Shown one piece after another: positions 25,001 to 36,385 of a DNA stretch of 64,000 nt. The DNA lies in the NCBI GenBank assembly GCA_030267565.1, contig BRXU01000022.1, positions 206,001-270,000 of the forward strand, given 5' to 3'. This stretch comes from Pleodorina starrii. Lineage: Eukaryota; Chlorophyta; Chlorophyceae; Chlamydomonadales; Volvocaceae. The position numbers and the translations under genes are program-made. The notes beneath the pieces are model-generated. The model saw only the letters and a list, made by a program, of their open reading frames with translations. It made no database searches and was not told the origin of the DNA. Position 1 is the first letter of the stretch; every line of letters begins with the position of its first letter.

Positions 25001-27904
25001 TCTGGATGGAATCTGGATGGAATCTGGAGGCGGTCTGCGAGAGCCTTCGGAGCCTTCGGGAGGCCTCTGCCCGCGTGGCTATCCCCACCGCGCAGCGCTG
25101 CATTGTGCACAGCCAGTCAATCAATCAATGCCTCCGTTCGCACTGTGTCTCCTCGCGATCCAAAGGGCACCAGGGCATCACCCACTCCCTCGCTCCCTCC
25201 GTCGCGAAAGGCCATTCATTCATACGCCACCGTCCACAGAACAGGAGTGCGCGAGCATGCGTGCGTGAGTGCACACTCCTGGGAAAAGAGCTCTTTCTTT
25301 CTTCCTCTTAGGCAGGAAGGCAGGCAGCGCCGGGACACGCGCACACGCGCCCGCACGTACCGATGTGCGGTCCCTTCCTACGGTACTTACGAAACCCCTG
25401 GCGGCTGGCGGCTAGCCAGCTGGCAACCCACACCCACCTGCACAGGTTGATCGTCAGCTGTCCGAGCGCCGCGGGATCCCCCCGGGCGGCCACCCGCCCC
25501 AGCAGCTGCATCAACACGTACTCGGCCGCCACCACGTCACCCCCCAGGGCCCATCGGAGCAGCCCCAGGGCGCGATCCCGCAGCGGCGCCACGAGCGGCC
25601 GCGGCGGCGGGGCAGCACCGGTCCCGGCCGTGGCAGCGACGCTCGGGGACGCCTCGCTGGCGGCGGTGGCAGTCGGCTCCACCGCGGCGGCGGCGGATGA
25701 CGGCGGCTCGTCGGCGTCGGGTGAGAGGAGCGACGGGTTGCGGCGCACCAGGATTGCGTGGACCCGCATGACCTGTTCGGTTGGTTGGTAGTTAGGGCGT
25801 TGGTTGGTTGGTTGGTTGGGGAGTTGGCGGATTGCGCCCGGAGCCAGCCTAACGACCCAACCAACGCGCGGCCGTTTCGTCCGTCCTGATTGCCGTACTC
25901 TTCGACACGTACCGTACCTTGCTGGTGGGCGGGTGTGCTGCGCGCGTGGCCTCGAAGACGAGGCGCTCGCCGTTGCCGCGGTCGGCGACGGTGCCCGATT
26001 CGCCGCCGCCTCCTCCTCGGAGGTCCTGAGCCGCCGCCATGGGAGCGGCGCCGCCACCGCCCCCTCGGGCAGTGAGCTCCAGGGAAGCCAGATCGTGCTC
26101 CAGGAGGGGATCCTGGTTGTCGTACTCGAGCGCGGCGAGTTGCGGCACGTGGGATACGACGCCGATGATCTCGACCACCTCATGGAGTACGAGCGCAGGC
26201 GCATTGTCGTACAGCTGCGGCGGGGTAGGCGGGGTACAGCACAGCGGCCTGCCTTTGCTGCCAATTGCCCCCGGGCGGGGCCACCGTGCCGCCCTCACCT
26301 CACCTCCCCGCTCCCGTTTTCGCCGCGGTTCCTAATTTTCACCTCCCGCTTCCGCCTTCTGCCCAATCGTATCGACAACCAAGGCCAAGGCCGCTGCTGC
26401 GCACGGGGCCAGCAGCAACGCGCGCCGCGACAGGGTGGTTTCTCCTCTGCAGAACGCCATCCATCCTTTAAACTTCATAAGCGCCACACGGAAGCTGCAC
26501 GGCGGCCTGAACTGGCCACCCAACGTCCCCCTCTCGGCCCTCACATCACGACCGGAAGCGGGCTGGCAGCCCAGTAAACCGCAACCTCGCGCGAGTCCCC
26601 GCGTCGCAACGGCGGAGGCGCACCCGGGAAACGCAGTCCCGGGACACGGAGCCGCTGCAACTCGCCACGCCGCAACTTACATAGATCATGCAGCTTCCAG
26701 GAACCTCCCCCGACGCGGGCCGGGACTCCTGTCCGGGTACCCCGGCTGCGGCTGCGGCAGCAGCAGCAGCAGCACCGCCATCATTGCCGTGGACGTCGGA
26801 CTGGACGGCGGCGCCCGCGCCCGCGGCAGAGGAGCCGCCGACATCGGCCTCACCGGGCGAGGCTGGCGCGGCGGCGGCGTCGGTGCCGCTGGTGGTCCGG
26901 TCCTCCCGGCGGCGAATGCGCGGACGGGCCACGCCCTCATCCTCCTCAGCGCCAGCGCCGGCCGTCGCCGCCGCGGCCATCGGCCCGGGGCCCTGGTCAC
27001 CCGCTAGGTCGGTGTCCTGCATCGAGTCCTCGTTATCCAGCGGCGGCGGCGCCGCCGCTGAGTCAGCGGCGGCGGCGGCGGCGGCGCCGCCGCCACCGCG
27101 CTCAGGGTCGGCGTCGAGCTGCGCGTCCGCGTCCGAGGAGCGCTCGCGCTTGGCGGCGCGGCTGGCGGCCTGGTGGACCGGAGCCGCCTGTGGGGATGGC
27201 TCGCCGATGGAGGCCAAAGGCGAGGGGTCGCCCGCCGCGCGCGTCGGGGGCGACGCGTCGGTGGCTGTCTGGGCGGGGCGGGCGGCGTCGGGCAGTGCCC
27301 ACTTGCTGAGCCCCGGGATGGGGACGCACATGACGGGTCGGCGCTCCCACACGATTGGCTGCTCGTGGCTGTCGTAGTTGTCGAGCACCGTCATATCGGG
27401 GTCGCTAAACTTGGTCGTGACCCACTCGCCAGTGGGCCGCTGGAACGCGCCCACATAGTACTCGGGGTTCAACAGGTCCTGAACCTGCATTTGTTCGTTC
27501 ACGAAAGCTGAAAATGAGTAGATTGTTTGTGCTAGCCATCCAAAAAATAGATGATGGGCTGGATCCCTGGTGAGCTGGGTCTCGTCGCTCCGGTGCTCAC
27601 CATGCCATGGAATCGGACGAGGCTGTGGTGCGGCAGTCGCTCCACTGACTGCTCACTTAAGCGCGGAATCTGCGCATTGCGCAGGGGCACATTGAGCAAT
27701 GTGCTTGCGGGAAACGGCTCGCGGTGCCGGCGGATAGCTTTCAAATTCGCTCCGACCCACCTCGCTATCCCCCAATGCCGCGACCGCCTCTTTGAAGTGG
27801 CTAAACACTCCCCAGTCTGCATCAGCTGCAGTTGGGCATCCAGCCTGCTGAAAGAGTTTCTGGACAGCTTCAGTTGGGCGCGCGACTATTTCTGAGACCG
27901 TCAT
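22069..27904 (-). CDS. MCMBP: MCM-binding protein (MCM-BP / ETG1 homologue)
   Basis: MCM-BP binds the MCM2-7 replicative helicase, helps unload it after S phase and supports sister-chromatid cohesion in plants. Mapped exons: 27904-27761, 27669-27601, 27484-26681, 26214-25918, 25772-25438, 24875-24666, about 24240-24101, 23750-23647, 23220-22779, 22182-22069. Phases agree except around exons 6-7, where a link near 24330-24375 (VIPAGEYAATPRLRR) is likely but its boundaries are unresolved. Family landmarks in order: LPHHSLVRFHGM, VQDLLNPEYYVGAF, PVMCVPIPG, LHEVVEIIGVVSHVP, the VAAEYVLMQLLGRV block, LVLLDETMMVPGQL, LPYDFETFQHPVPVDLPLIL and the C-terminal LARLLVRSHGERQLTRARW. About 890 aa are expected against about 640 in human; the excess is a Gly/Ala-rich acidic insert in exon 3. 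The ATG at 27904 begins a family-like N terminus. Confidence 0.88.
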
Positions 27905-29951
27905 TCGTCCTGTTGCAAGCGTTGTGAGCTTACGCTTGCAAAAACTATTCCATCATTCTCTGAGTCGACTTCTGATGACGGCACATGAGAACGCTGTACG
28001 GAGCATTTTCCCGCGCTTTGGCGCGACCAGAGCTGAGCTGCTCAGCTGCTGAGCGCAGAAACCCGATGCCATAGACCCGTAGTGGCTCATTGAGAAAAGG
28101 TTCTTTTCAAAATATGGGTACCCAAATGATTATTCAGGTTTTGGCAAACGTGAAGCTGCTTCGTCGTTGTGGGTGTGCTTGATTGCGACCAGTACCACTC
28201 GACGGCATAATGATAGAGGTAGACCGTTCGTGTGGCTTAAGCGGTATATACAAACTCCTTCGACCCAGCACGCACCTCTCATAGCACGCACGGCATGCAC
28301 CGCCTTCCCCTGAAACTTTTTGCAGGCTTGGGACAGAAGGGGACAGACCATCCGAGAGCAATGTTGCTTCCATGCTCCTTGCTGAACATGAAACTTGAAA
28401 CACCATTACTGCCATCGCGCCACCGACTCTTCCCGTTCCGTCTGGGGCCCGCCGAGTATTGCAGAGTGCCTTATGTTCGCAACAGCACATACTGCTCTTG
28501 CCTTCGATCCGCACACACAAAGGACCCTGTACTGGCTCCCGGCTTTGGTGCTATTCGTCCTCGTGCTCGGGCACATAGTTGGCTGAATGATCCGCATCCG
28601 CTGCTGCTGGTTGTTCGCCTGTTTAATGCTGCCAGGCACGATCCAGGCTAGCCAGCGCGCCTTGCCAGGACCTAACGACCTAGGTCGCCAGGGATTCGGG
28701 AGGGCCGGAATCCGGGCCAGGGACGTGTGCCACCATGTTGTACGCCGTTGCAACATCCGGCCGCAGCCCCGTTGCAGGCATCTGCAGACGAAGGAAGGCC
28801 CAACTGTGCAAAACGACCTCGAATTACACCTCCCGTCGATTGCGACGGATCACTTATCCTCCCCTTATCGTCCGGCCCGGAGTAAAGTACGTCCTGACTC
28901 GCTTCAGCGTGTCGATGCCCAAGGAACTGCCATAACCCGCTGCTGCCAAATGTACCGGCCCGCGGAAGTAACCGCCCTATGGCGTCCCTTGAACATCGCG
29001 TGTTAAGGCACACCACAAGTTCACGCGGTGTGGACGCAACGCACCGCTGCGCTCCAGCTCGAGAGCTGATACGGTTCGGTTCGCTTATGAGGACTGGGCG
29101 TGCTCTTCGACACGCGGTGACGCCCGCTGCACGCTGCACGATCGCCTAAAGACGCCCGCCAGGCACGCAGGCAAGCGCACACGAATACACTGTACATAAT
29201 GAGCAACGCCGCCAGCCAGGTTGAAGGCCCAAGCACGATAGGGACGTAAACGATTAACCGAGCAAGTTGCGCCCCGCTCGAAAAGCAACACAAACACACC
29301 ACGCCACCGCACGCGCTTACCGTGCGGTGCGTGTCACGGCGTCAAGCTGCCACAATAAATACGGGGTTTCCCACAGCGCAAAGTCTCCATCAAAAGGAAT
29401 GATGCGAGAGTATCTCCTACCGTCAAACTTAAACCGGTCGAGGTCCTTCAGTACGGCGTAAAACCAGGTCAACGACACAGATGAGGAATGTGTGTTGTGC
29501 ATAGCGACACTGTCCCAGGCCGAACAATGTCTATTTTGCTGCGTATCGGTGTGTGAGCCGTCTTCTGCCCGTCCTTCACCAACCGGACACGGGAGAGCGT
29601 CGGTTAACACACCGTCGCCAGCACAGGTGAAAAGACGCGTCCTGCTGCAACAGGCACCCCAAGCGGCACCCGCACGGGGCCGCAGCCGGGGGCCCAAACT
29701 TGTTATGTCAGGTACCCGTAAACGTAACTTCTAAAGCACCCATCAAAATCGGCTTTGGCGATTACCCTTTAGGCATCGCCACCGAGCTCACCACGCGCAT
29801 AGGAACTCCCTCTTTATGGCATTCAGCTCCTTACCAGCTACGTGACCTCCAATCGCTGAAGTAGCTCTTGTCGCGGTAACACCGGAACTCACTAACTCCC
29901 CGGCACGCTCTTGCAGCGGCGCATCCCGACTGGCCCTTCCTGATATGCTGC
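27905..29951. other. intergenic: MCM-BP promoter and PP2C 3' flank
   Basis: No gene was recognised. The left end is the MCM-BP promoter with the E2F-type sites annotated separately. The rest should hold the PP2C 3' UTR, with no nearby TGTAA; the first minus-strand TGTAA I found lies near 28833, about 1.1 kb after the stop. Short ORFs on both strands lack known motifs. Confidence 0.4.
28007..28024. promoter_or_regulatory. paired E2F-consensus sites upstream of MCM-BP
   Basis: TTTCCCGC (28007-28014) and TTTGGCGC (28017-28024) both match the E2F consensus TTTSSCGC, in the same orientation, separated by two bases and about 105-120 nt upstream of the MCM-BP start codon. Plant ETG1, the orthologue, was named E2F target gene 1. 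Cell-cycle control by E2F/DP is therefore a reasonable inference. Confidence 0.6.
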
Positions 29952-32402
29952 TTACGTCGGATGGATGAATCGCACAACCACCGCGGTGATGTCGTCCACC
30001 ACGCCCTCCTCCTCCGTTAGCCAGCGCTGGTACGCCTCGTCCACGAGCTGCACAGTTACACGGAAAACAATGATTGTATGGCGCTGATATCGGCAGAGAT
30101 ATATGACTGAATGGGGAACATGCATGCGAGCATATCGGACGCTCGCTGCTGCTTCCTCTTAGTTCGGCACTGCACCGTTATACGCATCGCCGGGCAAACC
30201 TCGTATATCGTGTTTGTTAGCGTTCAAACGGTCTGCACGGCAGCATAACCCCCTAACGCACAGGGACACCCGATACGGCTGCTGATTGCAATGGTTTGCC
30301 GTGCTCGATACGGGTGCACGCCGATACGTTGGCTCTGCAATCCGACCGGGAGCGCTCCATACCTGGCGGCACGCCTCCTCTGCGCTGTCATACTGAGCAA
30401 CAATCTCCACGGCCTCCTTGCTGGAAATGAACTCCCACACACCATCCGACGCTAGGACGATGAACTTGTCTTGCGGGGTCAGCTCCATCACGGTGTGGTC
30501 GGGCTCCGAAGTCACGCCCACCCTGGCGCGGGCAAGCACCAGGAGGCCCCCATACTCGAGTGACGCAAGCTCTATCGAGTGAAGACAGAGGCGTGATTGT
30601 GACCCCAAAAGATCATCACGCGAGGCATTCCTCAGTGTGAAACCCGTAGCTGCAATTCCGCCGCTATAACTAACGAAGCCCCTCTACACGGTGAAGAGGC
30701 ATAACCGTACCGGTCATCAAGGAGGACCCTTGGTGCCAATCGGCTGGTTCTCGCCATCATTGGATCCTCAACCTCTAGCTTACAGGGTGCTGTTGCATGA
30801 CCAACGGTTATGTTCCGTGATTAGATACTTACTGGTGCGCCAGCACGTCGCCAAGGGCCCTGCTCATGGCCAGGCCCGGGATCCACGCGTACTGCAGCCA
30901 CACTCGGAACGGCCCCATGGGTTGCCCCATCTCATCAACGAGCCTGCAGGGAGCACATAGGTCGTCAGAAGACCGAGACGGCATCAGAAGGCAGGCGACA
31001 GTTGACCTGTCATCCTGTGGCCTGCCCCAGGCTGCCTTACCGCTCCACGCGCCCGTTCGCTTTCAAGATGCGCGCCTTCTCCTCCGGCGCGGTCGGCTTG
31101 TGATCCGTCGTCAGGTCAATGGCCTCCCAGCCCCGCTTGCCCTCACGCCCCAGCACACCGCGGGAGTCGCCCACCCACGCCGTGGTCAGCGTCTTGCCCT
31201 GCAGGGCAGAGGGGGATCAGGTCGGGTTGCGAAAGGATGGGGGCAAAAGTTCACCTGCCCCGCTTCTCGAATACCCAATTATGCACCTTGAGATAGCTGA
31301 CGACTGCGGTGCTGCCGCTGAACTCGCAGTCTATCCTGCTGTTGGCCAGCGATCGGTCCACCTCACAGAAGCCCTGCGAAAGCGCCTTCTTCACGTCCTT
31401 TTCCAACGTCAGGTGGTTCACAAGGATAATGGGAAGGTGTTGCTTCACGTAGCCCGAGACGAGGTGCCCTGCAGGACATGGCGAGTTGTCCCATGTAAGT
31501 TGCCAATCCGTTTGCACCCCGACCAGCAAAAATTGAGGCGATTCAATCAACACACCGTGTGGGCCGTGGCCATCCATGGCCCCGAACAAAGATTGGTCCT
31601 CCGTTATGTACTTCTCAAAGGCGAAACAATTGTCCTGGTTTGTCTTTTTGAAGCCCGGCTCGCGGCCAGCCCGGGACATGCATGCCACGTTTACACGCAG
31701 AGTCCGGCGCTCTTGCTCCTGCATGAGCGCAGGAGGAGGAATCGGGTTGAGGCAAGGCACCACCAGCATGTTGCGGCCTCAAAGGTATCCTACCTCTGGC
31801 GCCAACTGGCCCTGGACGGTCGGCTCGTCCGCGCCCTCTAGCTCTCCTTCCTCGTTACCATCTCCTTCCCCAGAGTACTTGAGGTTCGTGGGAGTTGCGC
31901 TCGGCTGCGGGACAGGATACACATGTCAAGAAAAGGACGCCCGCAGTGCGAACATGTGCAGAAGGCTCACGTCGTTGGTGACGTAGGACAGACGCCGTGC
32001 CCTCGTGTTTGATCGTGCAGCTGCTCCCGGCGCGGCTGGCGCTGCTGCCCCGGGCGGCGCGTTCACCTGCGCGATGGGCCGGCGTTGTTTTCCGCGGCCG
32101 AGCCCGATAAGAAGCGGAACCCACGCAACCTACCGCCGCTCCGTTTGCATCATTGGAGATGTAACTCAAACGCCGAGCACGTGTTGTCTTCGCCTTCGTC
32201 GATTCCTCTGGGCCCTTGTCCGCGTTACCGGCGCCTGTAAGCCATCAAGGAAACGTCTGCACTGCCGCGCTCCTCCCCCATCCGCCATGCACTTCGCACC
32301 TGGCTTGGGTGATGTTTGTCCCTGCTGACCCTGTTGCTGGTGTTTCTGCTGCTGGTCCTGCTGGTCCACTGCCTCCACCGGGACCGACGAACCGCACCCC
32401 AT
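29952..32402 (-). CDS. PP2C-family Ser/Thr protein phosphatase, N-myristoylation start
   Basis: Nine exons in continuous phase: 32402-32229, 32066-31971, 31904-31794, 31718-31556, 31468-31287, 31198-31041, 30943-30833, 30522-30363, 30047-29952. Together they encode about 383 aa. The protein starts MGCGSS: Gly2 fits N-myristoylation and Cys3 palmitoylation, suggesting membrane anchoring. A low-complexity Gln-rich leader of about 125 residues precedes the phosphatase domain. PP2C metal-binding and structural motifs are intact: KKTNQDN, FGAMDGHGPHG, SGSTAVV, AWVGDSRGV, LTTDHKP, LAMSRALGD, VLASDGVWEF and VVDDITAVVV. This is a plant-type Mn/Mg-dependent phosphatase; its substrate cannot be inferred. 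Exons 1 and 2 are the least certain, since they were placed by phase and splice sites rather than by homology. Confidence 0.9.
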
Positions 32403-35400
32403 TTCGAAGATGTAAACAGGCTAGCGCAAGTTCATGGGGATTCCAAGGACAAGTATCAACTACAGTATACAGTTAGAAACAACAGAGGCCGCTTTGGCAA
32501 CTTTGCCAAACGTGTACGGAAGGCTGGCAATTCGGGGACTTGTAACCGTGATGGCAGCCCCCGGGAAGCAGTACCACGCGCCTGGACATAAAGCCTATAT
32601 GCAAAGGTGGACATTAAGCCGCTGTCGGGCAACCTTCCGCTGCGCACCTTGTCGGGGTTCAAGTCATCCCCATTCGGGAAGCCGCTGATGCCTGATTTTT
32701 AATGCGCCTTTGCCATATGAACGGAAGGGCAGGCTTCCTCAGCTTTCGCAGCTTATTTTGCTGCAGCATGGTCTTACTCCCCCCACTTCCGTAACGCCAT
32801 GTTGCGATGAGTACTTGTTCCGCCGCTGAGTCAATTTTAATGATGTACTGACGCATTTGCCATGTGGACTGTGCAGCTAGAAAAAACGCAAGAAACGCCC
32901 TCCTACCGGAAAACCTGAGCTCCAAGGCTTGCGTGCAAAGTGGACGGTATGCTGCAATGGAAACTAGTTAAGGTTTGTTTCGGGATTTTTCTCCAAGGTA
33001 AAACCCGGGCAGCGGCTTGAAAGTGCTATCTCGACCTACGGTTCTTACTCGCATTACTTCAACGGCCCGCCCCCTGTGCGGCCAGTCGACCTGAGTTGAC
33101 CATGTGACTGGCCATATCATTAAACAGCCGGGTGCCATGATGGAAGGTAACGTTGGTTGCACAAGTTCTTTGGTCTGGCCCTCATCTTGTTGCCCGTTTG
33201 AAACACCATTTAAACGCCCTATGGGCGTCCGCGCCCCATATCGGCACATGGCAGGCATTTTTGCGGCGCACAAAGCTTGGGGCGTTGAACGTGCAAAGCC
33301 GTTGTCGGCATGTCGCTGTGCGCTTTTCGCAGGTGCCAAGAGCTCTGGCGTAGGTCGGGAGCCCTGTGGCGCGCAGGTTTCTTCCCCGTCGACACCACCA
33401 TCGCCTGCTACGAGATTAAAAGTACACAATGGCCAGCACCGAAGCGCCCCCTCACGCAAGGTTCCGCCCGACAGGCCGGGGAAGGTGTCCGACAGTGCGC
33501 TGCGCTCGCGCCACTAGCTCGCCCACTATTCTTGGTGCCCCTGAACGGGGGCGGGGGCGGCGCCAACTTCCGTGCCATGACACCACCTCTCACCAGCCAA
33601 CACCTCTCACCCAACTCTAGCCAACGCCCCTCACCCGCCCCCAGCGACAGCGCACAGACGCGCAGCATCACCCCCCACCCCACCACCCACCCCCTGGTTG
33701 ATACGCGCTGTCTGACTTGTGTATGAATTTCTCCTGTCCTGGCTGCTCTGCTGCAGTGCACAGCCAGCTTGCCCGCCGGCTGTCGTTCGGGCCTGGAGCC
33801 TGCCATAAAACATACGTCTATCCCCCCATGCTGCATGATACTACTGAAACGACCTGATGCCCACTCCGCCGACAGCCCCAAAGCTCACGCTGCGGACGGC
33901 CATCAGCCAGCCGGGGCGCCGCAGATGGCCCCCCCCCCAGCGACAAACCCTGTGCGAAGCCCCTGTACTTGGACCGTCTGCCACAAACCCTCTGCCTACA
34001 AGTGCGCTGACGCAACGAAGGCTCGACTCGCTCCGGGGAGAACCCGCCGAGGACGCTCGGCTGCGAGGCCGTCCGCCGTCCCTGCGCCGCCTTGGACCCT
34101 CCCTCCTCCGAGCGCTGTCCAAGGCACAGTCCTTTTCCGTCACTGTTTCCCACCGGCCCCGGTCCTCGCGGGGGTGCGTCTTTCTGACCTTCACGACCGC
34201 CCCCGTGCCACGCACGGGGCCCAAACCACGAGTCTGCATGTCACAACTGCCAACCCCGCACACCGCACCACCACAACGACAAGCGCGTCGGGTCGCACTA
34301 CCGAAGTGACCCAGCCCAGCCCAACGCTCGCGGAGCGAGGGACTGCGTAGCCCTGGCGTGGCGGGCCTTATTAGCTAAAGAAGCCACCGGCCCCTTTCCC
34401 GTTTCGAGGGCCTGGCTTCCCTTTCCCTTCATGCGTTTGGTGATGAGCAGGCGAGCTGCAAGCCGGCGAGCAGGTATGGCACAACGACCTGGCTCGGGCG
34501 ACGGCAGGCGGCGACGGCAAACCGCCAGTCTGGGCGGCGACGGCGCCCGGGCGGCCATATACGTATTTGTTGGGCACCGCATGTGAGGCGGTGCGAGGGC
34601 CGCGGCCAGCTGCGTCTACGTCGGCGGCTCCACCGCTGTCGCCATTCGCCGCCATTCAGCCAACGAGCGCAACGAGATGATGCGACGGAGGCTGTCTTGG
34701 GAGGTCATCACCGCCACCACGACAAATAAGCACAACAATCGCCATCACTGCCCCGCCGCCGCACATTTCGCCCGCAGCCGCCGCCAGCCACCGGGCCCGA
34801 TGCGGGTCCAAGCGGCTGCCTGACTTCCTCACCCGACCGTCCAACACAAACCAGTCACGATACGTTACTATGCAAACACAAGGAGAAAGAAAAAAGGCGC
34901 ACAGCGCGCGCCCGGCCTTTCACAACGACGCATCGCCTGCGCCGCTGCAGTTGCGGCCACCTCACCAACGAACGAACGAACAAACGAACGGTTGTCTTCC
35001 GGCGACAAAGAGGAACGGTCGCGCCGACGCGGCCCCGGGGTTTGGTCGCTGCGTTGCACACCCCACGCAAAAGCGCACCTCCAGCTAACTGATCCCAAAC
35101 CTGCCCGCAAGACGCTCGCCTTCCACCACACCCCCTAAGAGAACCCCCTCTTCGACCCTCCTCGCAGTTACTCCCCCACTCGAATCCGGTGTTTCGCATC
35201 AGACACCCGCCCCCCCCCCCGACCTGAACCCCCTCCCCCCCACGCCCGCGCCAGACGTACTGGTACACCTCCACCAATGGGAACCCAACACGCTCCAACC
35301 AAACCAAACCAACTCAACCCAACCAGACACGCCCACACACGCCGCCCGCCCCGCCCGCCGGCATGAGCCCAATCCAATTCCAATTCTTCGACACCACCAA

Positions 35401-36385
35401 AGTCACCAAGCGCCCAGCCGCCCAAGCGTCCTGCCCTGCGCGGATCGGCCGGCCGCCCACGCTGGCGGCCCCACGCTGCTGCGCCCGCACCTGCGTCCAC
35501 CTCAGACACCGCCACACGACTGCTCAAGCTCGCCGCCATGACCCGCACCACGTCAGCTGCGCCCCCCGCGCCCCCATCGGCTGTCGCAGCTGCCCCCCCG
35601 GCACCCACGACTCCTATCGCTTATTCGCTTTCTTTCTTCCTGCCGGACAGTCCCCTCTCGAATAATACTACGGCTACAGCCAGACGCACTCGCAGCGCAG
35701 CCGGCGCTCGCCACCGCCGACGTCCTGCCGAAGGCGCAGCCCCAACGCCCTGCCGCAGGCGCAGGAGCCGCCGGGCGCACTCCCCCTCGCTCGCCCGCCC
35801 TCTCCGACACAAACCCATAACGAAGATGACAACGCGCACACACACAATGACACTCTCTCCCGACTGTCATTGGCGACGCCGACATCGGGACGGACGTCTC
35901 CCCCTCACACACACACACGGTAACCACAAACCTTTACGCACAAGCCTTCGGCTGCGGCAATGCCCCCATGCGGAGTGGCCCAGCCGGTGACACTTCGGAT
36001 CCGTCCGCTGTAGGACGACTCGTTCACAACATCACAAGCACAAGCTTCATGGCCCCAGGCCCCGGGGCTGGCGCTGCTGGCCCGCCCGGCCAAGCCCGGC
36101 CACGCACGAACGCCGCAGCGTGCCGCGGCGCCGGCAGGCGCCGTCTCGACCGCCCGCTGCGCCACCTCTCCGTCTCCCTCCCCCTTCTCCATCCATGACT
36201 CCGGGCCATTCGCCAGCTTTCTCTTCCCTCGCTCAACCAGCGGCAGCGGCGCAGCAGCCTGCCGCCAGCTCGGCCGTCCACCGACTCGCTTCACTCATTT
36301 CCTCGCCGGCTCAGCCCGCCGCCGGCTGTTTCCTCCCTCACTCCCTCCCTCACTCCCTCGCTCACTCCCTCGCTCGCTCCCTCGC
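32403..36385. other. intergenic, about 4 kb, no gene recognised
   Basis: This lies between the PP2C start and the CDPK-like kinase stop, both on the minus strand. It should contain the PP2C promoter at its left end and the kinase 3' UTR at its right end. The stretch 34900-36350 has many Pro/Arg-rich open frames on both strands with no motif, typical of GC-rich UTR. A CTCCCTCGCTCA-type tandem run lies at about 36335-36390. No clear TGTAA was found for the kinase. Confidence 0.35.

Noticed and set aside
33769..34350. 193-codon plus-strand frame and overlapping minus-strand frames
   Set aside because: Pro/Arg/Thr-rich on both strands with no similarity to any family I know; probably non-coding spacer.
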